Source of the DNA: Acidobacteriaceae bacterium
GTDB taxonomy: Bacteria > Acidobacteriota > Terriglobia > Terriglobales > Acidobacteriaceae
DNA: 51,361 bases
NCBI GenBank assembly: GCA_030041435.1
Contig: JASHNW010000094.1
Location: 1 to 51,361, forward strand
Direction: 5' to 3'
Made by a program: the position numbers and the translations under genes. Shown here in pieces: positions 24,844-33,890 of this stretch; position 1 is the first letter of the stretch; every line of letters begins with the position of its first letter. Below the pieces are notes generated by a model. The model saw nothing but the letters and a program-made list of their open reading frames with translations, was not told the origin of the DNA and made no database searches.

Positions 24844-26490
24844 TCATCTTCCGGCTGTGCAGGCTGCCTGCGTGGGCAACTTACTTTGCGCATCTCTGCA
24901 AACAAGGCGCGAGCAATTGCGGATATCCCAGTCCCAGGAACTGTCACCGCGCCAAACCACATCTGCTTCGGCAACCTGAATTGGCACCGGCGACGTCGGA
25001 TTCGAAGGTGCGCCGCCAGGTACGGGCCGCCGCCGAGCCAGGTAGAGCGAGGAGCCCTGAGCCACTAATACCGGATTGATCTCCCAACCGGCGCTCAAGC
25101 CACCCACGATCCAACGGTCTTCATTTCGATACACGTGGCTGAATACGAGCCAGAGTCTGCCGGTACGGGGGTCTGCGTTCGCGAGAATATCGGTGACATA
25201 GCGGTTGGGCGCATCCTGGTGATAGTCGCCGTAAAGAAAGCGAGGATCGCGCGGCGTGATATAAAAGTCGGTCGCCGGTACCGCTCCAGGGTATATATAC
25301 ACAAGATCGTGAGGCCCCGCACCAACCTCCAGTGCACTCAGGATCCGTTGAATGTCCTCAATCTCAGCATAGGGCTTCATCGCGCGTATCTGCATTCCCC
25401 CGGAGAGGACGGTGACGCAGACAATCCCTGCGAACAGCGACGTTCGCAGCGGTCGACGAACGCGGTCAATAAGCTGCACTATGCAGACGGCAGCAAGGGC
25501 GCATAAGACCGGTGACAGAAACAGGCACTGTCTGATCGGCCCATACGGATACTTGTGCAGGATTGCGCATACCAATACGGTTCCGACCGAAGTAAACGCC
25601 AATAGAGCCAACGGTGGGAAAATCCTGGAGCGAACTGCCCAGTATAGACAGAAACAAATACCAACAACTGCGAAGGCCGCTATGTCAGCGCCAGGCAAGA
25701 AAGCGGTGACCAGATGGTGCGTTTGCCGGACGACGAATCGCACCAGGCTCGTTCCACGTGTGTAATAGTAATCGTCTAGGTACCAGGCGACATCGCCCCA
25801 CTGATAGCGAAGCGTGAGGAAAAGTGAGAGCACTCCTCCGGTGGCTAAACAGCAGGAGGCTATCAGCACGCGGAGAGCCCTCCGGCGACGGTCGCCGGTG
25901 AAAGCGAGGATTGCCAATGCGACGAGCATACCGACGCTGAACAGCATAAGGCCATACTGCACAAATGGGGCGACAAACAGAGCCACATATAAGGCTAGCG
26001 GGTGCCTGCCTTCAGTGTCCGACGTATACAAAAGAAAGCAATACAACAATAGTGCGGCGTAGAAAACGGACAGCGAGTATTCCCGAACCTCCTGTGCGTA
26101 ATGAATCTGAATCGCGGAGACGGTCATCATTAAAGCCGAGAGCCACGCGGCCCGATGAGCGACAGACGGAATCCTCGCCATACACAACATCACAATAAGG
26201 GCCAGCAGGCTCGACAGCAGCGAGGGCATCCTCACGGCGAAAGGCGTTGTCGACGCTTTCTCCGTTACATAGAGGATCAGGGGATGCACAATCGGTGCGC
26301 TGTCGAAGGCGCGAACCAGGAATACGGTGTGTGACAGCGTGCCCCGTGAAATGTTCGCGGCAATCGCCTCGTCCAGCCAAAGACTGCGCTGAGAGATGCT
26401 GTGTACGCGCAGGCATGCGGCAGACAGCAACAGCAGGAGAGACATCAACACGTAGACTCGTCTCGGCGAATTTGTGATGAATTTCTCCAT
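24844..26490 (-). CDS. GT-C membrane glycosyltransferase (ArnT/PMT-like)
   Basis: 548 residues from ATG 26490, four bases after the stop of the preceding glycosyltransferase gene. It has about 11-12 membrane helices and, in the first external loop, SLWLDEA (residues 37-43), whose Asp-Glu pair is the catalytic signature of lipid-phosphate-sugar-dependent GT-C enzymes. A periplasmic C-terminal domain (DLVYIYPGAVPATDFYITPR) follows the helices. Such enzymes move a sugar from a polyprenyl-phosphate donor onto a glycan or protein outside the membrane. The adjacent family 2 enzyme (26495-27349) may make that donor. An upstream extension of the frame to 26574 is not needed. Confidence 0.82.
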   Translation of the reverse strand: MEKFITNSPRRVYVLMSLLLLLSAACLRVHSISQRSLWLDEAIAANISRGTLSHTVFLVRAFDSAPIVHPLILYVTEKASTTPFAVRMPSLLSSLLALIVMLCMARIPSVAHRAAWLSALMMTVSAIQIHYAQEVREYSLSVFYAALLLYCFLLYTSDTEGRHPLALYVALFVAPFVQYGLMLFSVGMLVALAILAFTGDRRRRALRVLIASCCLATGGVLSLFLTLRYQWGDVAWYLDDYYYTRGTSLVRFVVRQTHHLVTAFLPGADIAAFAVVGICFCLYWAVRSRIFPPLALLAFTSVGTVLVCAILHKYPYGPIRQCLFLSPVLCALAAVCIVQLIDRVRRPLRTSLFAGIVCVTVLSGGMQIRAMKPYAEIEDIQRILSALEVGAGPHDLVYIYPGAVPATDFYITPRDPRFLYGDYHQDAPNRYVTDILANADPRTGRLWLVFSHVYRNEDRWIVGGLSAGWEINPVLVAQGSSLYLARRRPVPGGAPSNPTSPVPIQVAEADVVWRGDSSWDWDIRNCSRLVCRDAQSKLPTQAACTAGR

Positions 26491-26494
26491 TTGG

Positions 26495-27349
26495 TTAGGT
26501 CGTAGCAGGATCTGAGGGTGCCGGTATCGTGGGCAGGCCTGGCGCAGGGATCGCTTCAGGGTTGTATCGAGCATCAGTTCGACAAGGATCTGGACACGCT
26601 GCCGGCTGTGTCCTAAGTTCCTTCAGGGAGTACTTAACCAGACAGTACAGTGCCCGCACACCGTCCTTCCAGCCAATTTTCTTGCCCTCTTCGTAAGTTC
26701 GGCCCGAATAGCTGATGCCGACTTCGTAGATTCTCAAGTGCCGACGAGCAACTTTCACTGTAACCTCCGGCTCAAATCCGAACCGGTTTTCCTCGAGTGG
26801 TATGGACTGAATTACCTCGCGACGGAACGCTTTGTAACACGTCTCCATATCCGTGAGATTGATGTTTGTCAGGCAGTTGGATAGGAAGGTCAGCATCCAG
26901 TTGCCAATTGTGTGCCAGAAGTAGAGCACGCGATGCGGGCCGCCTCCCAGAAACCGCGACCCATACACTACGTCGGCCTTGTCGGCACACAGAGGCTCCA
27001 ACAACAACTGGTATTCTGCTGGATCGTATTCCAGGTCGGCGTCCTGAATGAGAACAAAATCGCCGGTCGCCTCTGAAATGCCCCGCCGTAGGGCCGCACC
27101 CTTGCCCATGTTGCGGGGCTGGAAGAGCACCCGTACCTCCGGATGCCTTAGCTCAATTTCTTTTAGCAGTGCGACCGAGCCGTCATGCGAACCATCATCA
27201 ACGCAGATCAACTCGATCCGCAACGGTGACGCAAGAACTCGCTCAATCACGGCGACGAGCGTTGCCCGTTCGTTAAATACGGGCATAACAACTGATACTT
27301 TCTTCAGGGGAGCCAGAGCATCCTGGGTTACATCAGCCCGAGTGACCAT
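26495..27349 (-). CDS. Family 2 glycosyltransferase, polyprenyl-phosphate sugar synthase type
   Basis: 284 residues from ATG 27349, with AGAGG about 8 nt upstream. Motifs: [26 protein letters not shown], the [12 protein letters not shown] stretch and [11 protein letters not shown] with the catalytic [11 protein letters not shown] and [11 protein letters not shown] match dolichol-phosphate mannosyltransferase relatives. It lacks the C-terminal membrane helices of some family members. The likely product is a polyprenyl-phosphate-linked sugar for the GT-C enzymes on either side (24844-26490 and 27449-29374). The tail of about 45 residues is Pro/Ala-rich. Confidence 0.88.
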   Translation of the reverse strand: MVTRADVTQDALAPLKKVSVVMPVFNERATLVAVIERVLASPLRIELICVDDGSHDGSVALLKEIELRHPEVRVLFQPRNMGKGAALRRGISEATGDFVLIQDADLEYDPAEYQLLLEPLCADKADVVYGSRFLGGGPHRVLYFWHTIGNWMLTFLSNCLTNINLTDMETCYKAFRREVIQSIPLEENRFGFEPEVTVKVARRHLRIYEVGISYSGRTYEEGKKIGWKDGVRALYCLVKYSLKELRTQPAACPDPCRTDARYNPEAIPAPGLPTIPAPSDPATT

Positions 27350-27448
27350 TATGCATACCTCTTCCCGGTTCCGTGCTGAACCACATACCCGCTGCACCGA
27401 ATCGAACCTCAATATGAGAGTCTGAGAGCAGTCTCAAGGCACGTAGGA

Positions 27449-29374
27449 TCACCTTGCGCCTGCCCGTTCGGAAACAATAGGGGAATGAGAGGGATTAGCG
27501 ACCGATGTGCCGTCCGCGGAGACGACATCGTATACCCAGTTACTCGGGCCGCGATGTGACAGGCGGAAAGAGCGCCCATAGCTCTGCAGCAGGTTCTGCA
27601 TGCAAACTTCTTCGGGCGGTATCCAATAGCTCGTTGGGTGGTGAACGACGACGACCACGCCCACGTGCAGCCGTTGAATCCCGTCCATCAGGACGTCTGC
27701 GCTCCCGATGGGTGGAAGCCATACGACACGCCGCTGGGTGTAGTGATAGATGAACTCCGGCAAGCGCGCCATGATCACGCGGTCCGAAGGTTCATGCAGC
27801 CTAATCCAGGTTGCTGCTTCTATCTCCGGGTACGTGGTCTGGGTGGTTAAGTTCGGATGCAGGTTGTCCTGACCTCTGCGGATGAGCTGGCGTGTGTTTT
27901 GCAGAACGATGAGCGCTACTAACGCCACTGCGAGTGAGGTGAGGGCAAACTCAGTGTTGACCCTCACCTGAGGTGTCCGTCGCTCAGGCACACGGCCGTG
28001 GGTATCCGCGTCCCGCAGAGAGTGATATCCGAACCATGCCAAACCGGATACCGCCACGATAACCCAGAAAAGCGTCGCGGCCAGCGGTTGAACGCGGTCT
28101 GCTCTGACATGGCCGGGATCACGCAGAAAGGGAGCAAGGTGAAAGGCGAAGGCGCCGGAACTTGCGCTCAACAGGCCTGCCATGATCGTCACGCAGAGTC
28201 CCGCAGGTCGAGGCCAGCGAATTAAACAGGTTTTGAGCGTCTGGACACCGCGCCACAGGTAAAGGCAGGCGAGCGGAAGAATCGGGAACAAAAATCGCAC
28301 TTCGGTTTTCCATGGCCACAACAGGAATATGCCTTCGTACGTGAGGTAATACCAGTCATTTAGCTGTCCCCCCGCTCGGAAAGAGGACGCTAAACCGGCG
28401 ATGATGAGTATCGCAACACCGGCGATCGCAGGCGACGACCAGAAATCGCTTATATATCGTCCCGTGAGAATTCGCTCATCCTGGAAGACTCGCGTGACGA
28501 GGTTCTCTCCAACGCGTAGCGGAATGTCGCTCCAACGCGCCAAACCGAGTTCCGGATGATTTCCGTCCTTCACTCTCAGTTGGGAGACATAGGACTCCGG
28601 GTATCCCGGCAGTTGCCACTCCAAAACCTGATGCCTCTGTGCCCAGAAGCTCCAACCAAGTTGCGCTGCCAGCCCGAACGCTATGGCAATCGAGAATCTC
28701 CTGAATCGGCGTATGCCGGCATCGTGGTTGGACAGCCACGACACCATGCTCCACATGAAGAGGCCGATCAGCAGCGCGATGCCCACTGAACGGATCAACA
28801 CCGCAAGCGCGAGAAGTGCGCCGAAAAAAAACTCCCACGCGATCAGCGCTTTCGACAGTCTGGCAGCATCGATATGGAGAGCCAGCAGAAGTATCAGCAT
28901 GCTCGTCAGGAAATACGGCATTTCCGGAAGGATGCCTGTCGTGTTGTAACCAAACACGGTTGTGGATGATGCGAACAGCAGGCACGCGACCGCGGCGATG
29001 CCTCTTCCCTGAACGCGGCGTATGAGCTCATAGGCGGCAACAGTTCCTAACGTTGCGCATACTGCGATCACCGGAAAAAAAGCTGCGGGCGTGAAGCCAA
29101 AGAACCGGCCAACCAGCGCCAAAAGAAAAGCAAAACCAGGCGGCAGGGTCGTCTCCGGAAGAAAATTGATTTGATAAGAACCTTGGAGGAAAAGCGAGTG
29201 AGCAAGGTCGACGTAACCCGCATCTTCCAAAAAGTCAGCGGAGCGGGTGTAGTGGGTAATTTCAAATATGCCTGCCACCAGGATAAAAGCGTATACCGCT
29301 ACGTCCGCGATGAAAACGCAACGGGAGGCAAGGTCAGAGTTGTCAGGTTGTGGTAATGAACCGGAACTGTGCAT
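27449..29374 (-). CDS. Second GT-C membrane glycosyltransferase (GT39/ArnT-like)
   Basis: 641 residues from ATG 29374, with GGGGGT 6 nt upstream. There are about 12 membrane helices. The first external loop contains DFLEDAGYVDLAHSL, in the place of the acidic catalytic loop of GT-C enzymes, but the WxDE form is not preserved. A helix-rich core is followed by a soluble C-terminal domain (TWIRLHEPSDRVIMARLPEF). The two GT-C enzymes flank the same family 2 synthase, which suggests that both use its lipid-linked sugar. A dyad lies in its leader (29394-29412). Confidence 0.78.
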   Translation of the reverse strand: MHSSGSLPQPDNSDLASRCVFIADVAVYAFILVAGIFEITHYTRSADFLEDAGYVDLAHSLFLQGSYQINFLPETTLPPGFAFLLALVGRFFGFTPAAFFPVIAVCATLGTVAAYELIRRVQGRGIAAVACLLFASSTTVFGYNTTGILPEMPYFLTSMLILLLALHIDAARLSKALIAWEFFFGALLALAVLIRSVGIALLIGLFMWSMVSWLSNHDAGIRRFRRFSIAIAFGLAAQLGWSFWAQRHQVLEWQLPGYPESYVSQLRVKDGNHPELGLARWSDIPLRVGENLVTRVFQDERILTGRYISDFWSSPAIAGVAILIIAGLASSFRAGGQLNDWYYLTYEGIFLLWPWKTEVRFLFPILPLACLYLWRGVQTLKTCLIRWPRPAGLCVTIMAGLLSASSGAFAFHLAPFLRDPGHVRADRVQPLAATLFWVIVAVSGLAWFGYHSLRDADTHGRVPERRTPQVRVNTEFALTSLAVALVALIVLQNTRQLIRRGQDNLHPNLTTQTTYPEIEAATWIRLHEPSDRVIMARLPEFIYHYTQRRVVWLPPIGSADVLMDGIQRLHVGVVVVVHHPTSYWIPPEEVCMQNLLQSYGRSFRLSHRGPSNWVYDVVSADGTSVANPSHSPIVSERAGAR

Positions 29375-29393
29375 AAAGTTACCCCCAGAGGGG

Positions 29394-29412
29394 GATCGGA
29401 AATTTGCCGATC
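29394..29412. promoter_or_regulatory. Inverted repeat GATCGG-N7-CCGATC before the second GT-C gene
   Basis: Exact 6-bp arms around AAATTTG lie 20 bp upstream of the start codon. A TGAAG-N5-CTTCA repeat is found 90 bp further away (29483-29497). These lie in a 266-bp gap, the largest in the glycosyltransferase part of the locus, so an internal promoter or operator is possible. No -35/-10 pair was recognised. Confidence 0.3.
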
Positions 29413-29640
29413 GCAAAAGTTAAAGAATGCAGTCGAGAGTGAAACCGAAGTGTTGATCGCACCAGTCTTGTTGGATGGATCCTGAAGTTAACCTTCAACT
29501 GGCTTAAACGCAGGCGGTCCAACTTTAGCCGCAGATCGATCGGTAAACTTACTGGCGTCCCCTCCCCAAGGTATCGGTTGCATCATCAGTGGACTACAGT
29601 GCATTGCGATCGGTTGTTTCCGAGTGAACCGCTTGTTAAT

Positions 29641-30678
29641 TCACTTCTTATAATCGGATGCAAGCATGCCGGCCGCTGCCTCATGCGCAATAATCAGTCG
29701 CTCGTACCAGCTCAGGGCTGCGCGCGTGGCCGTACCGCCGACGGACACAGAGAGCGCCGAGTTTTCCTGAATTGTGATTCCGAGCCACGACTCCAATTCG
29801 CGAAAATCAACCTTCCTCGCGACGATGTCTTCGTACCGGATCTTTACAATGGGAAACTGCGCGGGCAGCTGGGACCAGCTGACCGCGATGCGGTTCCAGT
29901 GGCGCGCAAATGCAGCCGCTGAATCGACGGATACCTCGGGATATCTGTCATACACCTGTGGCCAGCCCGAGTCGACTAACGAGCGATAGCAGTCGTAAGG
30001 GTGCCGTGAGATAACAACGAATCTCGCCTGTGGATAGAGCCAGTGCAGCAAAGTGGCTTCACTGGCGCCGATCCTGACTTCCTTCAGCCCCCATCGGGCA
30101 AAGCCGTGGTCGCGGGCGGGCATTCCGAGCCATCGGTCAAAAACAGAGCGCAGGGCAGACCGAAAGTCCCGGCTTGAGGGATAGAGGTTCGCGATCCAGG
30201 CTTTCGAAAGCGAAGATGAATTGAGCGTGGGCTGGATACGCCATTCCGTGAGATTGCGATCGCTGATGAAATGACTCACCATTTCCGTCAACCTGGACAA
30301 GAGAGCCATCTCGCCGAGCGGCTCACCCCAGAGGAGGAGGCTGGGATCGGTAACGAGGATGCGCTGGAGCAACGTGGAGCCGGATCGCCAGCCCGTGGAC
30401 AGCAGAAAGATGGGCGCATCGGCTTCATCTTCGGCTGCTTCTGACTCCGGCATCGCCGATTGCAGCGCGGAGATGGACCTTGTGACGTCCTGCACGCGAG
30501 GAACCGAGACGTGTTCAGACCGCAGCAGAGCAAGCAGCTCGTGCGGGCATCTGCGACAGGACCTAACCCATTGGCCCAGCGAGCTATTGCGCGCGCGAAT
30601 CCAAAGCCGCGACCGTTTATATCCGGGAACCACGGCCGCGACACTGTTCGTCTGATATTGAGATTCCAAAGAGCTCAT
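29641..30678 (-). CDS. Sulfotransferase
   Basis: The 345-residue protein has the PAPS 5'-phosphosulfate loop STGWRSGSTLLQR (residues 94-106) and the 3'-phosphate motif VVISRHPYDCYRS (221-233). Both are signatures of carbohydrate and tyrosylprotein sulfotransferases. It would transfer sulfate from 3'-phosphoadenylyl sulfate to a hydroxyl of the growing polysaccharide or an associated molecule. Its ATG overlaps the stop of the upstream glycosyltransferase (ATGA), so the two are made together. The first 85 residues form an Arg- and Ser-rich extension not typical of the core fold. Confidence 0.85.
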   Translation of the reverse strand: MSSLESQYQTNSVAAVVPGYKRSRLWIRARNSSLGQWVRSCRRCPHELLALLRSEHVSVPRVQDVTRSISALQSAMPESEAAEDEADAPIFLLSTGWRSGSTLLQRILVTDPSLLLWGEPLGEMALLSRLTEMVSHFISDRNLTEWRIQPTLNSSSLSKAWIANLYPSSRDFRSALRSVFDRWLGMPARDHGFARWGLKEVRIGASEATLLHWLYPQARFVVISRHPYDCYRSLVDSGWPQVYDRYPEVSVDSAAAFARHWNRIAVSWSQLPAQFPIVKIRYEDIVARKVDFRELESWLGITIQENSALSVSVGGTATRAALSWYERLIIAHEAAAGMLASDYKK

Positions 30679-31625
30679 CGTTCAGTCTCTCGATCCGCGA
30701 GCGGTGAGCGTGATTGCCGATGGGTTTCTATTATTTCTCCGCAATTAATCCAAACCTTGATCTTGTTTTCGAATCGCAACGATGGCTCGGCCGTGAACAG
30801 CCAACTCATGGTCCAGCGGCCAAGCCGGCCAAACGTGCGCAGGGGGATTCCGGCAACCGACCATCGCGTTCCGGGCTCAACGCCGCGGGCCCGAATATCG
30901 GCACGGGCTTTGTCGAACCACCAGCTGAGGAAGTAGCTTTCCTGGACGCGGTGCGGGGGAACCGCATGGTATACAACTGCCGACGGTTCGTAACGCAGGC
31001 GTTCCCCAGCCGCCAGGAGCCGGTTGCCGAAATCGCTGTCTTCGCTTTTCTGCGGTGCGCCGGCGCGGAGGCCGGGTCCCAGATCCGTGCGGAAGCCGCC
31101 ATGCCTTTCGAATACCGTTCTGCGAAAGGCCATGTTATTGCCATAGGGTGATATACGCAGAGGACCACTTTCGAGCGGAGGATCAAAGATCGCAAGGGGA
31201 GCCAAAGCGTGCGGCCGACTCGGAGTAATCCAGGAAGGCACCTGAAAAGGCGGTTGGGGCAAGGTTCGGCCGGCCGCGCCCACCCAGATGCCGTTGCTTA
31301 GATTGGCGGTCAGATTCCTGATCCATGTCGGCTCCACCGTTACATCATCGTCCGTAAACGCCAAAACGTCGCCTTGTGCTTCACGAACGCCGCGGTTCAG
31401 CGCATGCGACTTGCCGGAGTTTGGTTCGAAGACGTAACGAAAATGCAGGGGGTCTCGCAGGCAAAAACTCTGCGCCACCTGAAGCGTATCGTCGCTGGAA
31501 TTATTGTCGACAGTCAGCACTTCCCATTCGACTGAGTCCGGCATTGTGGATCTGGCGATGCTGTCCAGAGTTGTGACAAGACTTTGGCAGCGATTGACGG
31601 TGCACAAAACTACTGAAATCTTCAT
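30675..31625 (-). CDS. Family 2 glycosyltransferase
   Basis: 316 residues with GT-A motifs: ISVVLCTVNRCQSL at the start, VLTVDNNSSDDTL, GKSHALNRGV and the metal-binding AFTDDDVTVEP. The acceptor-side stretch KSEDSDFGNRLLAAG (ED motif) is preserved. The start codon overlaps the stop of the preceding glycosyltransferase gene and its own stop overlaps the sulfotransferase start, giving a chain of three coupled genes. Donor and acceptor sugars are not predictable. Confidence 0.9.
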   Translation of the reverse strand: MKISVVLCTVNRCQSLVTTLDSIARSTMPDSVEWEVLTVDNNSSDDTLQVAQSFCLRDPLHFRYVFEPNSGKSHALNRGVREAQGDVLAFTDDDVTVEPTWIRNLTANLSNGIWVGAAGRTLPQPPFQVPSWITPSRPHALAPLAIFDPPLESGPLRISPYGNNMAFRRTVFERHGGFRTDLGPGLRAGAPQKSEDSDFGNRLLAAGERLRYEPSAVVYHAVPPHRVQESYFLSWWFDKARADIRARGVEPGTRWSVAGIPLRTFGRLGRWTMSWLFTAEPSLRFENKIKVWINCGEIIETHRQSRSPLADRETER

Positions 31626-32644
31626 TGGGGCGCCGGGGAACTGCGTTCAATAACTCGTTGATCTCCGTTCGCCGCGGTTCTCCAGCGCCGCAGGACGCCG
31701 CGTAAGGTGGAGCCGGGATTTACTGCCATCCACATGCCTTCGCGAGTTATCTGGGACAGCAGAAAGCCCCAGTCGATTGCTTCACCCAGTGTGCGCAGGC
31801 CATTCTGATGATATCGCCAAAACGCCGGCTCTCTGAAGCGGATCGCCTGGCGGGCCAGAGTTCGGTAATAAATCCGCTTCGATTGCCTTTTCAGTGCGGA
31901 GGCTTCGTCCGGCTCCATAAATGTCGATGCATAGCGCCGCGCAATGATATAGCGATCGAGAGCATCGGGCTGATAAGGACGGACCACGGAAGAGATCGAC
32001 TCGTTATCCGCCCGCGAGAAGGAAAGAACCTGATGCGAAAACCCGAAGTCCCACCGTTCGAGTATCTCCATGCACTTGTCGGTGTCCTCGTGCAGGTTCG
32101 ACTCGTCGTAGAACGGCTTGTCTCGTTGCAGCAGGCTCGACCGATACATAACTGCGGTTGGTGAACCAAACACCCAGAGACCTGTGAGCAGATACAGGCG
32201 AGCCATCTCCCGGCCGGGGAGCACGTTGACGGCGTGAGGAAATCGGGAGCCACGAACTTCACTGCCCTTCAGCCAGTAGGAACTGACTAGTCCAATCGAG
32301 TCCGACTGTTCGAACACCCGGATCATCAGTTCCAGGCAAGGCGGGAAGATAAAATCATCCGCCTGTACTACTTTTATATAGCGGCACGATGAGGAGACCT
32401 CTGACAGCGCAAAATTGTAATTCTGCACTTGAGTAAGCAATGTGTTGCGCCGAATCAACCGAATCCGTGAATCGAGGCGCGCATACCTGGCGGCAATGTC
32501 TCCCGAGCCGTCTGTGCTGCAATTGTCTACGAGAATGTACTCAAACTGCCGAAAGCTCTGTGCCAGAACGCTCTCGATGCACTGGGCAAGATATTCAGCA
32601 GTATTGTAGAACGGCGTTAGTACGCTAACTACCGGCTCGTCCAT
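31622..32644 (-). CDS. Family 2 glycosyltransferase
   Basis: 340 residues. VSVLTPFYNTAEYLAQCIES, ILVDNCSTDGSGDIA and VQADDFIFPP (DD metal site) define the GT-A fold. The LHEDTDKCMEILERWDF stretch supplies the acceptor-side ED motif. The C-terminal 90 residues are basic and amphipathic, which would fit membrane attachment. First of the three coupled genes 32644-29641. Confidence 0.9.
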   Translation of the reverse strand: MDEPVVSVLTPFYNTAEYLAQCIESVLAQSFRQFEYILVDNCSTDGSGDIAARYARLDSRIRLIRRNTLLTQVQNYNFALSEVSSSCRYIKVVQADDFIFPPCLELMIRVFEQSDSIGLVSSYWLKGSEVRGSRFPHAVNVLPGREMARLYLLTGLWVFGSPTAVMYRSSLLQRDKPFYDESNLHEDTDKCMEILERWDFGFSHQVLSFSRADNESISSVVRPYQPDALDRYIIARRYASTFMEPDEASALKRQSKRIYYRTLARQAIRFREPAFWRYHQNGLRTLGEAIDWGFLLSQITREGMWMAVNPGSTLRGVLRRWRTAANGDQRVIERSSPAPQ

Positions 32645-32743
32645 GTTATCTCCCCGGCCGGCCCGCGAGGTTCTAAAAAGAGCGACAGTGAGACAGGTAT
32701 CAGGCGCGGCGCCTTGCGGATCCGCGACTGTCCACGGCGGAAA

Positions 32744-33838
32744 CTACTCCGCTGACGCCACGCATTGCTCCACTTCCACGTCTGGCCTGGCGTCCGGGCC
32801 GTCGCCAACACGTTCCAGCCAGGCTTCGCGCCAGTACGAGTAGATGCTTCTGGGACAGAACATCCGGCACTCGCTGTAACGTGCTTCGCAGATGACCGAG
32901 TCCAAGATGATGCAGGGGACCTTCATTTCCTGTATTTTGCCGGTTCGCTCATTCACAATCCGATTGACGCGACGCAGCACTCGATAGGTTCCGCCGCAAT
33001 AGGGAACCTCTTCCGCGTCGAAATACAGGCCGCGATTCCTGTTCTGGGTGTTGAGCGTCTGCAGAATCTCGCTGTAGGGTTTGATGCGTACAAGTTCTCC
33101 GGGCTGGAGGTGCAGCGTCCGGACCGGGGTGGGTTGGCCGACCGGTATGGTTCCGTTCCTGCGCGGGAAGGGAGATCCGCACCATAGCGAATGAAGGTGA
33201 TCGAAGATCCAGCGTATTGGCTGGCCGAGGCCGACGCCGGCATTGCTGAGGGAATAGAAGAGGAAGTAGGATATTCCACAAATGATTCGCCAAAGACTGA
33301 CGTTGCCGGAAAGATAGTCCTCAAGATACTGTCCGGGTTGCCACCACTCGAGGTCGGACGATGCGTAGGGCAAACGGGTGGCCTGACATACGTAAGTCGT
33401 GTCGCCATGGGAAGGCACGGCGGCATTGGCTATGACGTCGGCTTCGCTGCATCCGAGCGCGGATCTGTGTCCAGCTGGGTCAACGCTGCCGCGTGGCCCC
33501 TTGGTCTTCAGCCCCGAAGAAGGAGTGACCGGCTTCAGCCAGGCTTCCTTCCAGAAGATCATGCAGCCGGCCTGGCAACCGCCGTGAAACGAACCATCGC
33601 ACCGCGTGTCGAGGTGAACCGTGCGGTCGACGCGCCGTCCGCGCACTGGAAACACGGTGTCGCAGGTCTTGTGGGCGCTTTTATAAACCTGAAAACGCTT
33701 GCCGCAGAATGCGAACATCTCGGGCATGAAAGGCATGCCATCCAGCCAGCCGTTGCCGTCGAGGGTCTTCAGAATTTCTTCTCTGCTGCGGACCTCGACC
33801 CAGTCACCCACGCGCAGCTTACGTGTTCCCGGTTTCAT
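32744..33838 (-). CDS. Duplicated Cys-rich domain protein of unknown function
   Basis: The 364-residue protein holds two copies of one domain. Copy 1 (residues 8-104): GDWVEVRSREEILKTLDGNG, CGKRF, KTC59, C80, GGCQAGC (88, 92) and FWKEAWL. Copy 2 (246-344): GELVRIKPYSEILQTLN, CGGTY, C309, C317, SECRMFC (324, 328) and YWREAWL. Each copy keeps five cysteines ending in a C-X3-C pair followed by a W-[KR]-EAWL motif, which looks like a metal site or a disulfide core. The linker (105-240) is partly hydrophobic (IICGISYFLFYSL). I recall such proteins beside glycosyltransferases in polysaccharide clusters, but no function is known to me. It sits between the flippase and the glycosyltransferases, so a role in assembly or modification is likely. 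Confidence 0.7.
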   Translation of the reverse strand: MKPGTRKLRVGDWVEVRSREEILKTLDGNGWLDGMPFMPEMFAFCGKRFQVYKSAHKTCDTVFPVRGRRVDRTVHLDTRCDGSFHGGCQAGCMIFWKEAWLKPVTPSSGLKTKGPRGSVDPAGHRSALGCSEADVIANAAVPSHGDTTYVCQATRLPYASSDLEWWQPGQYLEDYLSGNVSLWRIICGISYFLFYSLSNAGVGLGQPIRWIFDHLHSLWCGSPFPRRNGTIPVGQPTPVRTLHLQPGELVRIKPYSEILQTLNTQNRNRGLYFDAEEVPYCGGTYRVLRRVNRIVNERTGKIQEMKVPCIILDSVICEARYSECRMFCPRSIYSYWREAWLERVGDGPDARPDVEVEQCVASAE

Positions 33839-33890
33839 AGTCAGATAACTAAGCCTGATAGAAATAAAAGAGTAATCGCGCCCGCGGCTC

